Source of the DNA: a bacterium
GTDB lineage: Bacteria; Bacillota; Clostridia; Christensenellales; Aristaeellaceae
Length of the DNA: 58,320 nucleotides
Direction: 5' to 3'
NCBI GenBank assembly: GCA_029009515.1
Contig: JAQXJZ010000158.1
Span: 1 to 58,320 of the forward strand
The notes beneath the pieces were generated by a model. It searched no databases, was not told where the DNA came from, and saw nothing but the letters and a program-made list of their open reading frames with translations. How positions within the stretch are numbered: the first letter of the stretch is position 1; every line of letters begins with the position of its first letter. The position numbers and the translations under genes were made by a program. This document shows positions 28,318-35,557 of the stretch, piece after piece.

Positions 28318-29288
28318 GCCATTTCCTCCTGTTGCGCCGCTTCCAGCAGGCGATCCAGCAGACCGCGCATCTGCGAAAGCGTGAGCATGAAGTTGACCTC
28401 GCGGCGGATGGAGGCCGCGCCGCGCAGGCCGCTGATGTAATGGCCCAGATGCTTGCGCATTTCCACAATGCCCATGCGCTCGCCCTTGGCCTCCACCATC
28501 CACTCGGCGTGCTGCATGGCGGTTTCGATGCGCTCGCTGAGGGTTTCGCGCACCACAGGTTTTCCTTCCAGCGCCTGACGCGCCGTGCGGAACAGCCACG
28601 GATTGCCCATCGCGCCGCGGCCGATCATCAGCCCGTCCGCGCCGGTTTCGCGCTTCATGCGCAGGGCGTCCTCGGGGGTGAAGAGATCGCCGTTGGCGAC
28701 GACGGGGATGGAAAGCCTTGCCTTGAGGCTGCCGATGGCGGCGTAATCCGCCTGGCCGGAATACTGCTGCTGACGGGTTCTGCCGTGGACGGTGACCCAC
28801 GCAAAGCCCAGCGACTGCGCGGCCTCGCACAGCCTGAGCGCGTTCATGGAGTCCTGATCAAAGCCAAGGCGCGTCTTGAGCGTGACGGGCAGCGAGGTGT
28901 TGTTCTTCACCGCCTCCATCACGCGGTAGGCCTTGTCCGGGTCCAGAAGCAGCGCGCTTCCGTCGCCGCCGCCCACCACCTTGCGCGCCGGGCAGCCCAT
29001 GTTGATGTCCAGCATGGTAAAGCGCCCAAGCTCCGTCAGCTTCGCGGCGGCCTCGCCCATCACGGCGGGATCGCTGCCGAAGAGCTGGCAGGCGGTGTTT
29101 TTCTCCTCCGGATGCACGCCCAGCAGCATGCGGTAGGTTTCGTTATTGGTTTTGGCGTGGGTGAATCCCATCGCGCTCACCATCTCCGAGCAGGCGTAGT
29201 CCGCGCCCATGCGGTAGCACAGCACGCGCAGCGGCCAGTCGGTCACGCCGGCCATGGGGGCCAGCAATAAAACGTCGGGTTTTGCCAT
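28314..29288 (-). CDS. dusB: tRNA-dihydrouridine synthase
   Basis: FMN enzyme that reduces uridine in the tRNA D-loop; 324 residues, normal length. LLLAPMAGVTDWPLRVLCYR starts the TIM barrel, the catalytic cysteine is in DINMGCPARKV, and VHGRTRQQQYSG and ANGDLFTPEDA are FMN/tRNA-binding blocks; GADGLMIGRGAMGNPWLF is typical of the DusB group. The ATG at 29288 has no strong ribosome site. It overlaps the next gene by four bases. Upstream is an 81-base gap with hairpin repeats. Confidence 0.93.
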   Translation of the reverse strand: MAKPDVLLLAPMAGVTDWPLRVLCYRMGADYACSEMVSAMGFTHAKTNNETYRMLLGVHPEEKNTACQLFGSDPAVMGEAAAKLTELGRFTMLDINMGCPARKVVGGGDGSALLLDPDKAYRVMEAVKNNTSLPVTLKTRLGFDQDSMNALRLCEAAQSLGFAWVTVHGRTRQQQYSGQADYAAIGSLKARLSIPVVANGDLFTPEDALRMKRETGADGLMIGRGAMGNPWLFRTARQALEGKPVVRETLSERIETAMQHAEWMVEAKGERMGIVEMRKHLGHYISGLRGAASIRREVNFMLTLSQMRGLLDRLLEAAQQEEMA

Positions 29289-29306
29289 TTTCGTCCTTGT
29301 CTGCGG

Positions 29307-29357
29307 CCCAAGGGCTCTGCCCTTGGGAATCCCGCTTAAGGGGCTGAGCCCCTTAAG
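29307..29357. repeat. Tandem palindromic (REP-like) hairpins
   Basis: Two adjacent perfect 9-bp hairpins: CCCAAGGGC at 29307-29315 with 29319-29327, and CTTAAGGGG at 29335-29343 with 29349-29357. Each is followed by GAATCCCGC, so the unit is repeated. There is no T tract, so this looks like an intergenic palindromic repeat more than a terminator. It lies between the GH127-like gene and dus. Confidence 0.7.
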
Positions 29358-29369
29358 AATCCCGCATTC

Positions 29370-31031
29370 TTATCTTTCTCTTACGCAGGGGAAGGCGGCG
29401 ATGCGGCCTTCGGCGCCGGCGAAGGGGATGAGGGTGAGTTCATAGGCGGGGCCCATGGGCACGTCCTGAGGCGGTGGGGTGATGAAGCCGCTCTTCTCGC
29501 GCCAGGTAGGAGCCTCGCAGGAGGTGATGAGCACATAGGGCACGCCCTCGTCCTCCACCTGCGTCATGGGCAGGCTGCGGATGACGGCATAGCGCCAGCT
29601 CACGTTGGTATCCGGAAGCGCCAGCGCCATCAGCTGTGCGCCCACATACACGCTCGCGCTGCCGCGCCAGCCGGTTTCCATGCGGGGGGCAAGGGTGAGC
29701 ACGATGCGGATGACGTCGCCGTTGTTGAAGGTGCGCTTCACATCCACCATGCCGCCCTTGGGCACGGACTGCAGCTTTTCTCCGCCCACGGCCATCTGGG
29801 CTTCTTCGGCGTAGGCGGGGATGCGCACCTTGAGGGTGGCCTGCACGCTCTGGCGGCACTCCACGCGGATGGCGATCTCCTTGTGGAAAACACCGCTCAC
29901 CCGGGCGGTGAAGCGCATGGGCACGCCGTTCAGGCGGGTGAGGCAGCCGCCGGACACGGGCAGCATATAGGCCAGCGTGCCGTCGTCGCGGCTGAGCCAC
30001 ACACTGCGGCGCAGGGCATACACGGCGCGCAGCAGGGCGGATACATCCGCCTTGTCCGCCTTTTCCACGGCGGTGCAGCTGTCGTCGTCAAACAGGCGGT
30101 TGGTGGGCGCGAGGGTGCGCACGCCGTTTTCGGTGAGCAGATCGGGCAGGACGTTTACCAGCAGCATTTCCAGCTTTTCAGCCATCGCGGCCTCGCCGGT
30201 GGTGAGCAGCGCGTCCAGATAGGCCTCGGCCTGCGCGCACACAGCGGTCAGATCCGCCGCGCGGGCAGGATCGCGCCCGGCCAGATAGGGATCGGCCGAG
30301 AAAGCGCCGGAGGGCATGCCGTGATAGCGCATCAGCGCCGCAAGGCCGGTCTTGGCCGCAGCCGCATCGCGTCCGCTGCCGCTGTACTGCGAAAGCAGCG
30401 CGCTCATGGCCAGCGAATCCGCCGTGAGCTTGCCGGTGGCAAAGCGCTCCATGCGGTCGTAGTACTCCTGCTCCTGCGCGGTGTGCTGGCCCTTTTCGGG
30501 CTGATAATCGCTCTGGAAGGGGAAGGAGTGCATCACGCCGGACACGTCGGGCAGACGGGAGCGCAGGTTTTCCAAAAGATCCAGCAGGAAGCGCTGGCCG
30601 GTGCGGCGGTAGAGATCCACCGTCAGCCTCAGCACATCCGCGCCAGCCTTGAACAGCGCTTCCTCGCTCACATGGGGCAGCGCCGCGGCAAACGCCTGCA
30701 TGGCGTCCAGCACGCTCAGCATGGCCTCCTTGTCGCGGTTCATGGCGGCGGTGAGGGAGGCGGCATAGGCGCTTTCCACAAAGGCGGACACATTGCCCGG
30801 CAGCTGCTGCGTAAGCGCGGGCAGATCCGGCATGGGCGGGGTCTGGGTGTAGCCGCCCAGCTTGGTGGCCACAATGGCGTCCAGCGCAGACATCTGCTGC
30901 ACGTCCACCAGTTTGAGCACACGCTCGGAAAGCTGCTGAATCAAGCCGTCAGCATGCACGGCGGCGTCGCTGAGGGCGGTGTAAGCGGGGTCCACCAGAG
31001 GGGCGCGGCGGTAGGCGATGGCGGTAGGCAT
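29370..31031 (-). CDS. Protein with GH127/DUF1680-like C-terminal half
   Basis: Cytoplasmic protein of 553 residues with no signal peptide. The C-terminal third matches the beta-sandwich end of DUF1680/GH127 beta-L-arabinofuranosidases: ATLKVRIPAYAEEAQMAVGG, then RTFNNGDVIRIVLTLAPRME and GSASVYVGAQLMALALP resemble the VRIPxW, xxGDxVxLxLPM and GxVALQRGPL blocks. The middle is helical, as expected of an alpha/alpha toroid, but the catalytic cysteine/glutamate cluster was not found. It may be an inactive or highly divergent relative. A start at 31079 is open, but AAGGAGG precedes the ATG at 31031. The gene stands alone. Confidence 0.7.
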   Translation of the reverse strand: MPTAIAYRRAPLVDPAYTALSDAAVHADGLIQQLSERVLKLVDVQQMSALDAIVATKLGGYTQTPPMPDLPALTQQLPGNVSAFVESAYAASLTAAMNRDKEAMLSVLDAMQAFAAALPHVSEEALFKAGADVLRLTVDLYRRTGQRFLLDLLENLRSRLPDVSGVMHSFPFQSDYQPEKGQHTAQEQEYYDRMERFATGKLTADSLAMSALLSQYSGSGRDAAAAKTGLAALMRYHGMPSGAFSADPYLAGRDPARAADLTAVCAQAEAYLDALLTTGEAAMAEKLEMLLVNVLPDLLTENGVRTLAPTNRLFDDDSCTAVEKADKADVSALLRAVYALRRSVWLSRDDGTLAYMLPVSGGCLTRLNGVPMRFTARVSGVFHKEIAIRVECRQSVQATLKVRIPAYAEEAQMAVGGEKLQSVPKGGMVDVKRTFNNGDVIRIVLTLAPRMETGWRGSASVYVGAQLMALALPDTNVSWRYAVIRSLPMTQVEDEGVPYVLITSCEAPTWREKSGFITPPPQDVPMGPAYELTLIPFAGAEGRIAAFPCVRER

Positions 31032-31087
31032 AGGGTCCTCCTTGAAAATGAAATCGGCAAGTGCCGAAAATTCACGCATTCTACATT

Positions 31088-31116
31088 ATTATAATGCAAA
31101 ATGGGCATGCCTGCAA
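31088..31116 (-). promoter_or_regulatory. Candidate promoter for the GH127-like gene
   Basis: TATAAT on the minus strand at 31088-31093 with TTGCAG at 31111-31116, 17-base spacer. The -35 is weak. Confidence 0.45.
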
Positions 31117-31130
31117 GCCTGAGGGCGCGT

Positions 31131-31159
31131 TTCCCAAAAGGCGCTGAATGTGATATAAT
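31131..31159 (+). promoter_or_regulatory. Candidate promoter for the GT-C gene
   Basis: TTCCCA (31131-31136), 17-base spacer and TATAAT (31154-31159) with a TG extension just upstream of the -10. It precedes the start codon by about 40 bases. Confidence 0.6.
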
Positions 31160-31198
31160 CATTTTTGGATTGCTGTTTTTCAGAAAGGAAGGATCCGC

Positions 31199-32686
31199 AT
31201 GACGGCACGCCGCAGACAGGATCTTGGCATTTTCGGCTTTGCGCTTTTGATTGCCGCAGCCGTTCTGTTCTTTGCCACCCGTTCCTCCCCCGCCTATCCC
31301 ATCAACGACTGGTGCGACGCCAACATCTACCTGTCCATCGGCAAGGGCATGTCGCAGGGGCAGGTAGTGTACCGCGACCTGTATGACCACAAGGGGCCGC
31401 TTTTGTACTTTATGCACATGCTGTGCGCGTTCATCCGGTTTGAGGATTTCTTTGGCGTGTATGTGATGGAGACGCTCCTGTGCGCGTCCTTTCTGTTTCT
31501 GAGCCACAAGGTCATCTGTCTCTATGGCGCCAGGAAAGCCGCGTGGGCTGCGCTGCCGGTGCTGGCGCTGATGGTGTACACCTCCGTGAGCTTTGCCGAG
31601 GGCGACAGCGCCGAGGAGATGTGCATGCCGCTGATGATGGGCATGATTTACCTCACGCTGCGATTTCTCAGAAGCGGCGACGCGTCCATGAAAACGGGCA
31701 CGCTGATGATGCACGGCGTGCTGGCCGGGTGCATTTTCTGGATCAAGTTCACCATCATGGGCGTTCCGGCTGGTCTTTTGCTGGCGCTGTTCATCCGCCA
31801 CGCGGTCAGGCGCGAGTGGAAGGAATGCGGGCGGATGGTGCTGTGGGTGGCTGCGGGCTTTGCGCTCTCCACCGTGCCGTGGATTCTCTACTTCGGCTTC
31901 GCACACGGCATTGGCGAATGGCTGGGCGTGTACCTGTACGACAACCTGTTCCTCTACGGCGGCACCGGGCTTGGTCTGATGGCGCGCGCCAAAACCATGA
32001 TCAAGCTGGTGCTGGATTGGCTCCTTTCCAACTGGCGCTACACGGTGGTGATGGCGCTGGGCCTTGTGTGGTTCATCCGCCGCGGCTGGGAAGGCGCGGC
32101 CCTGTGGCTGGGCGCGGGTTTCGGCGCGCTGGTGGTGTACGTGGGCTGCGTGGAGTTTCCCTACTACGGGCAGGCGCTCACGCCCTTTGCCATTGCGGGT
32201 GTGATTCCGCTGTGCATGCTGGCGGAGAAACACCTGCACGGCAAGCGGACGGCAGCTGTTCCTGCCCTGCTCACGGCGGCGTGCGTGGCGCTGTGCCCGC
32301 TGGTATGCTTCAACATGAACGCGGATTACGGCGTCAAGTTCGGCCAGCCGCGCGAGGAAACCATGCACTACCAGTTTGCCGCTTACATCAACCAGACCGA
32401 GGACCCCGTGCTGATCAACTACGGCTTCATGGATGCAGGCTTCTTTACGGCGGCGGGCATTGCGCCCAAAAACCTGTATTTCCACTGCAACAACGTCTCC
32501 AACCCCGAGATGCACTACGAGCAGCGCCGCTACATCCGCGATGGCATTGCGGACTACGTGGTGACGGCGGTGGTGGGCCTGCCGGAAATGGACGACCACT
32601 ACGAGCTGATCGCCACGGCCAAAACGCCGGATTTCTGGTATGACGAAGTGTACCTCTACCGCCGCAAAGGCCTAAGAAACAGTTAA
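31199..32686 (+). CDS. GT-C type membrane glycosyltransferase (ArnT/PMT-like)
   Basis: Polytopic membrane protein of 495 residues with about ten membrane segments. The first extracytoplasmic loop reads INDWCDANIYLSIGKGMSQG followed by VVYRDLYDHKGPLLYF, which is the acidic loop plus YRD..DHKGP block of GT39/GT83-like lipid-linked sugar transferases. The end is a soluble extracytoplasmic segment (MDDHYELIATAKTPDFWYDE). It probably adds a sugar from a polyprenyl donor to a surface glycan or protein, but the acceptor cannot be inferred. The ATG at 31199 follows AAAGGAAGG. It stands alone between a promoter and the antiporter operon. Confidence 0.82.
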   Translation: MTARRRQDLGIFGFALLIAAAVLFFATRSSPAYPINDWCDANIYLSIGKGMSQGQVVYRDLYDHKGPLLYFMHMLCAFIRFEDFFGVYVMETLLCASFLFLSHKVICLYGARKAAWAALPVLALMVYTSVSFAEGDSAEEMCMPLMMGMIYLTLRFLRSGDASMKTGTLMMHGVLAGCIFWIKFTIMGVPAGLLLALFIRHAVRREWKECGRMVLWVAAGFALSTVPWILYFGFAHGIGEWLGVYLYDNLFLYGGTGLGLMARAKTMIKLVLDWLLSNWRYTVVMALGLVWFIRRGWEGAALWLGAGFGALVVYVGCVEFPYYGQALTPFAIAGVIPLCMLAEKHLHGKRTAAVPALLTAACVALCPLVCFNMNADYGVKFGQPREETMHYQFAAYINQTEDPVLINYGFMDAGFFTAAGIAPKNLYFHCNNVSNPEMHYEQRRYIRDGIADYVVTAVVGLPEMDDHYELIATAKTPDFWYDEVYLYRRKGLRNS

Positions 32687-32710
32687 TTTTTCAACAAATT
32701 TCAGCAAGCG

Positions 32711-32739
32711 TTGACTTTCCCTGAAGATGGGCGTACAAT
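32711..32739 (+). promoter_or_regulatory. Promoter of the Mrp-like operon
   Basis: TTGACT (32711-32716), 17-base spacer, TACAAT (32734-32739). The start point would be near 32746, leaving an 84-base leader. Confidence 0.75.
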
Positions 32740-32760
32740 GTCATGCTGATCGCATATCCA

Positions 32761-32794
32761 CGACGTTTCTTCCTATTAAAGGGGGGAAACGTCG
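32761..32794 (+). promoter_or_regulatory. Leader hairpin of the Mrp-like operon
   Basis: CGACGTTTC (32761-32769) pairs with GAAACGTCG (32786-32794), with further CC/GG pairing inside. It lies between the promoter and the GGGAGG site of mrpE. It could act in regulation, but it has no T tract and no known riboswitch signature was recognised. Confidence 0.5.
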
Positions 32795-32829
32795 CTTACT
32801 GCCCGGACATAAAGGGAGGATGAAAGAAG

Positions 32830-33297
32830 ATGTTTGTGGTATTGTTCCTGCTCTGGGTCGTCTTCAACGGCAAACTCAACTGGGAGATCGCCATCTTCGG
32901 CGTGGTGCTTGCGGGCGCTGTGTACGCGTTCAGCTGCGCTTTTCTGGGCTGCAGCCCCAGGAAAGAGCTGGCTGTGGCGAAAAAGATTCCGCAGATTCTG
33001 CGCTACCTGTGCCTGCTGGTGCGTGAGATCATCAAAAGCAATCTGACGCTGATCCGCATCGTCTACAGCCGCAGGATTGAGGTAAAGCCCCAGCTGGTCA
33101 CCTTCAAAACCCCGCTGAAGGGATCGCTCAAGAGCATTCTGGCGGACTGCATCACCGTCACCCCCGGCACCATCAGCGTGCACTCGGCCGAGGACATCCT
33201 CACCGTGCACTGCCTGGATGAATCGCTGGCGGACGGCATTGAAAACACGGACTTCCAGCAGCAGCTGCTGGAGATGAGCAAGGAGGCGGGCAAGTGA
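32830..33297 (+). CDS. mrpE: Na+/H+ antiporter subunit E (MrpE/MbhA-like)
   Basis: First gene of the cation antiporter operon, 155 residues, the usual MrpE length. Two or three N-terminal membrane segments (VVLFLLWVVFNGKLNWEIAI) are followed by a cytoplasmic region with KSNLTLIRIVYSRRIEVKPQ, VTVTPGTISVHSAEDILTVH and CLDE, all typical of MrpE. The ATG at 32830 follows GGGAGG at a 10-base spacing; another ATG at 32820 is out of frame. The stop overlaps the start of the next gene. Confidence 0.92.
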   Translation: MFVVLFLLWVVFNGKLNWEIAIFGVVLAGAVYAFSCAFLGCSPRKELAVAKKIPQILRYLCLLVREIIKSNLTLIRIVYSRRIEVKPQLVTFKTPLKGSLKSILADCITVTPGTISVHSAEDILTVHCLDESLADGIENTDFQQQLLEMSKEAGK

Positions 33298-33611
33298 CTA
33301 TCGCAATGGCTTACGAAACGCTGTACACGGTTGTGCTGGTGGTTCTGAGCGTGCTGACGCTTCTGTGCCTGGTGCGCGCCATTCAGGGGCCCAGCATTCC
33401 GGACCGCATCGTTTCCATCAACATGATCTCCACCCTCACCATCGCCATGATCTGCATTCTGGCCATCCGCCAGCATCAGGGCTATCTGGTGGATGTGGCG
33501 CTCATCTACGCGCTCATCGGCTTCCTGGCCGTGGTGGTGCTGTGCAAGGTGTACATGGGCATTACGCTGGAAAAGCGCGAAAAGCAGAAGGAGGGCGAAA
33601 AGCATGCTTGA
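33294..33611 (+). CDS. mrpF: Antiporter subunit F (MrpF/MbhB-like)
   Basis: Small membrane protein of 105 residues with three membrane segments. LVRAIQGPSIPDRIVSINMI is the MrpF signature with its conserved aspartate. GTG start at 33294 overlaps the mrpE stop (GTGA) and has AAGGAGG seven bases upstream. An ATG at 33306 is farther from the site. It is slightly longer than most MrpF proteins because of a charged tail. Confidence 0.9.
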   Translation: MTIAMAYETLYTVVLVVLSVLTLLCLVRAIQGPSIPDRIVSINMISTLTIAMICILAIRQHQGYLVDVALIYALIGFLAVVVLCKVYMGITLEKREKQKEGEKHA

Positions 33612-33927
33612 GTGGATCCGCTTCATTCTGACCGCGGTGCTGATGCTGATGGGCCTGTTCCTGATGGTGACCTCCGTCATCGCGCAGTTCCGCTTCCACT
33701 ACGTGCTCAACCGCATGCACGCCGCCTCCATGATCGACTCGCTGGGTCTGCTGCTGGTGGTTGCGGCGCTGTGCCTCAACGCGCCGGACGGCTGGGTGAT
33801 TGTCAAGTTCATCCTGGTGTCCTTCTTCCTGTGGATCACCAGCCCCACCGCCAGTCACCTGATCGCCCGTTTGGAGATCACCCTCAACGAGCACCCCGAA
33901 GAGGAAATGGAGGTCATTCAGAAATGA
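33604..33927 (+). CDS. mrpG: Antiporter subunit G (MrpG/MbhC-like)
   Basis: Membrane protein of 107 residues with three segments: FILTAVLMLMGLFLMVTSVI, then RMHAASMIDSLGLLLVVAAL and FFLWITSPTASHLIARLEI; the latter two are MrpG hallmarks. The frame is open upstream to 33493, but the ATG at 33604 lies in the usual overlap with mrpF, with GGAGG before it (33590 region), and gives a normal length. The stop overlaps the next start (ATGA). Confidence 0.9.
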   Translation: MLEWIRFILTAVLMLMGLFLMVTSVIAQFRFHYVLNRMHAASMIDSLGLLLVVAALCLNAPDGWVIVKFILVSFFLWITSPTASHLIARLEITLNEHPEEEMEVIQK

Positions 33928-34202
33928 ACAGTCTGTTTGGCATCATCGTACTGAGTTTTCTGCTGGTGTGCGCCATCGCCACCTGTCTGAGCCGGAGCCT
34001 GCTGGCCAGCGTGGTCATCTTCATGGCCTACAGCCTGCTGATGAGCATCGTGTGGATTCTGATGCAGTCGCCCGACCTGGCCATCACCGAGGCCGCCGTG
34101 GGCGCGGGCGTGACGAGCCTGCTGTTCTTTATCACCCTGAAAAAGATTCACGCCATCAAGCCGGGAGAGGAGGATCGTCATGAGCCTGATCAAAAAGCTT
34201 GA
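33924..34202 (+). CDS. DUF4040 subunit (MbhD-like, MrpA C-terminal part)
   Basis: Membrane protein of 92 residues, three segments. SLLASVVIFMAYSLLMSIVW and MQSPDLAITEAAVGAGVTSL form the DUF4040 domain, which is the detached C-terminal region of MrpA and is MbhD in membrane-bound hydrogenases. The ATG at 33924 overlaps the mrpG stop. The tail overlaps the next gene by 23 bases. Its place after E-F-G follows the archaeal Mbh order rather than the classic Mrp A-B-C-D-E-F-G order. Confidence 0.87.
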   Translation: MNSLFGIIVLSFLLVCAIATCLSRSLLASVVIFMAYSLLMSIVWILMQSPDLAITEAAVGAGVTSLLFFITLKKIHAIKPGEEDRHEPDQKA

Positions 34203-35178
34203 AAGCTACCTCTATGACGACGACAGCGCCCTCGACCGCGAGATTGAGCACAGCCTGGGCGAGCCCAGCGAGCGCATGCAGCGCGAGATCAGCCCGGAAA
34301 CCTTCGCCCGCCGCGAGCAGCAGGTGGACGACCTGCGTCACGCCCTGCTGGAAGAGGAGCATGAGCAGTACCTGCGCATGCACCAGTGGAGCGTGACCAA
34401 GGGCGCCAAGTGGCTCAAGCGCCTCTACCGCGCCATGGCCGTGTGCATGCTGGCGGTGATGGGCGTGTTCCTGCTGCAGACGGTGGTGGCTCTGCCTCCC
34501 TTCGGCGCGGCGGATAACCCCTACAACAACGAAGTGTCCCAGCGCTACATCGAGCAGGGCATTCCCGAAACCGGCGCCATCAACTTCGTGGCCGGCATGA
34601 TTCTGGACTACCGCGCCTTCGACACCTTCGGCGAATCCACGGTTCTGTTCGTGGCGGCCAGCAGCGTGCTGCTGCTGCTCAAGCTGGGCGATCACGGCAA
34701 GAACGAAAAGCCCACCCAGGCCATGCTGGAAGCCGAATGGGACGACCGCCACTACGAGCCCAAGAACGACGAGATCCTGCAGTTTGCGGCCAAAATTCTG
34801 GTGCCCGTCGTCCTGCTCTACGGCATCTACGTGGTTCTCAACGGCCACCTGAGCCCGGGCGGCGGCTTCTCGGGCGGCGCCATCATGGGCGCGGCGCTGA
34901 TTTTGTACCTCAACGCCTTCGGCTTTGAAAAGACCGGCCGCTTCTTCACCTTCAAGCTGTTCCGCTGGGCCACCTTCCTGCCGCTGATGACCTACGCGGG
35001 GCTGAAGAGCTACTCCTTCTTCACCGGCGCCAACCACATCGACAGCGGCATTCCGCTGGGCACGCCGGGCGCGATTCTCTCCTCCGGTCTGATTCTGCCG
35101 CTCAACATCTGCGTGGGCCTCATCGTCATGTGCACGATGTACGCGTTCTACACGCTGTTCCGCAAAGGAGGCATGTGA
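34180..35178 (+). CDS. mrpB: Fused MbhE-like and MrpB/MbhF-like subunit
   Basis: Membrane protein of 332 residues, far larger than MrpB (about 140). Residues 1-75 are charged, cytoplasmic and helical (REQQVDDLRHALLEEEHEQY) and match nothing known. Residues 80-185 resemble MbhE/MrpA C-terminal text: NFVAGMILDYRAFDTFGEST is its signature. Residues 200-330 are MrpB: ILVPVVLLYGIYVVLNGHLS, PGGGFSGGAIMGAALIL. So it fuses two subunits that are separate in Mbh. The ATG at 34180 follows GAGGAGG. It is within the operon between MbhD-like and mrpC. Confidence 0.86.
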   Translation: MSLIKKLESYLYDDDSALDREIEHSLGEPSERMQREISPETFARREQQVDDLRHALLEEEHEQYLRMHQWSVTKGAKWLKRLYRAMAVCMLAVMGVFLLQTVVALPPFGAADNPYNNEVSQRYIEQGIPETGAINFVAGMILDYRAFDTFGESTVLFVAASSVLLLLKLGDHGKNEKPTQAMLEAEWDDRHYEPKNDEILQFAAKILVPVVLLYGIYVVLNGHLSPGGGFSGGAIMGAALILYLNAFGFEKTGRFFTFKLFRWATFLPLMTYAGLKSYSFFTGANHIDSGIPLGTPGAILSSGLILPLNICVGLIVMCTMYAFYTLFRKGGM

Positions 35179-35181
35179 GAG

Positions 35182-35556
35182 ATGTTTGAGATCTTCATGG
35201 AGCACATTGCCGAGATCGTGGCGGTTTTCCTGTTCTGCATCGGCTTTACTTCGCTTCTGCTCAACCGCAATCTCATCAAAAAGATCATCGGCTTCAACAT
35301 CATGGATACGGCCATCTACCTGTTCCTCACCTCCGTGGGCTACATCGAGGGCCGCACCGCTCCCATTCTGGTGGATGGCATCACCTCCGCCTCCCACTAC
35401 ATCAACCCCATCCCCAGCGGCCTGGTGCTGACGGGCATCGTGGTTTCGGTTTCCGTTTCCGCGCTGATGCTCTCCCTCACCATCCGCCTCTACCGCAAGT
35501 ACCACACGCTCAACATCGACCAGATCACGCTGCTGATGAAGGGAGAGGATGAGTAA
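35182..35556 (+). CDS. mrpC: Antiporter subunit C (MrpC, NuoK-like)
   Basis: Membrane protein of 124 residues with three segments. FCIGFTSLLLNRNLIKKIIG and FNIMDTAIYLFLTSVGYIEG match MrpC/NuoK, and DGITSASHYINPIPSGLVLT is the usual DP.PQALVLT block with ASHYINPIPSGLVLT here. It is four bases after the fused subunit and runs into mrpD. Confidence 0.92.
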   Translation: MFEIFMEHIAEIVAVFLFCIGFTSLLLNRNLIKKIIGFNIMDTAIYLFLTSVGYIEGRTAPILVDGITSASHYINPIPSGLVLTGIVVSVSVSALMLSLTIRLYRKYHTLNIDQITLLMKGEDE

Positions 35557-35557
35557 C

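Noticed and set aside
23074-28440. Plus-strand open frame of about 1790 codons
   Set aside because: Antisense shadow of glnN, the secreted proteins and part of dus.
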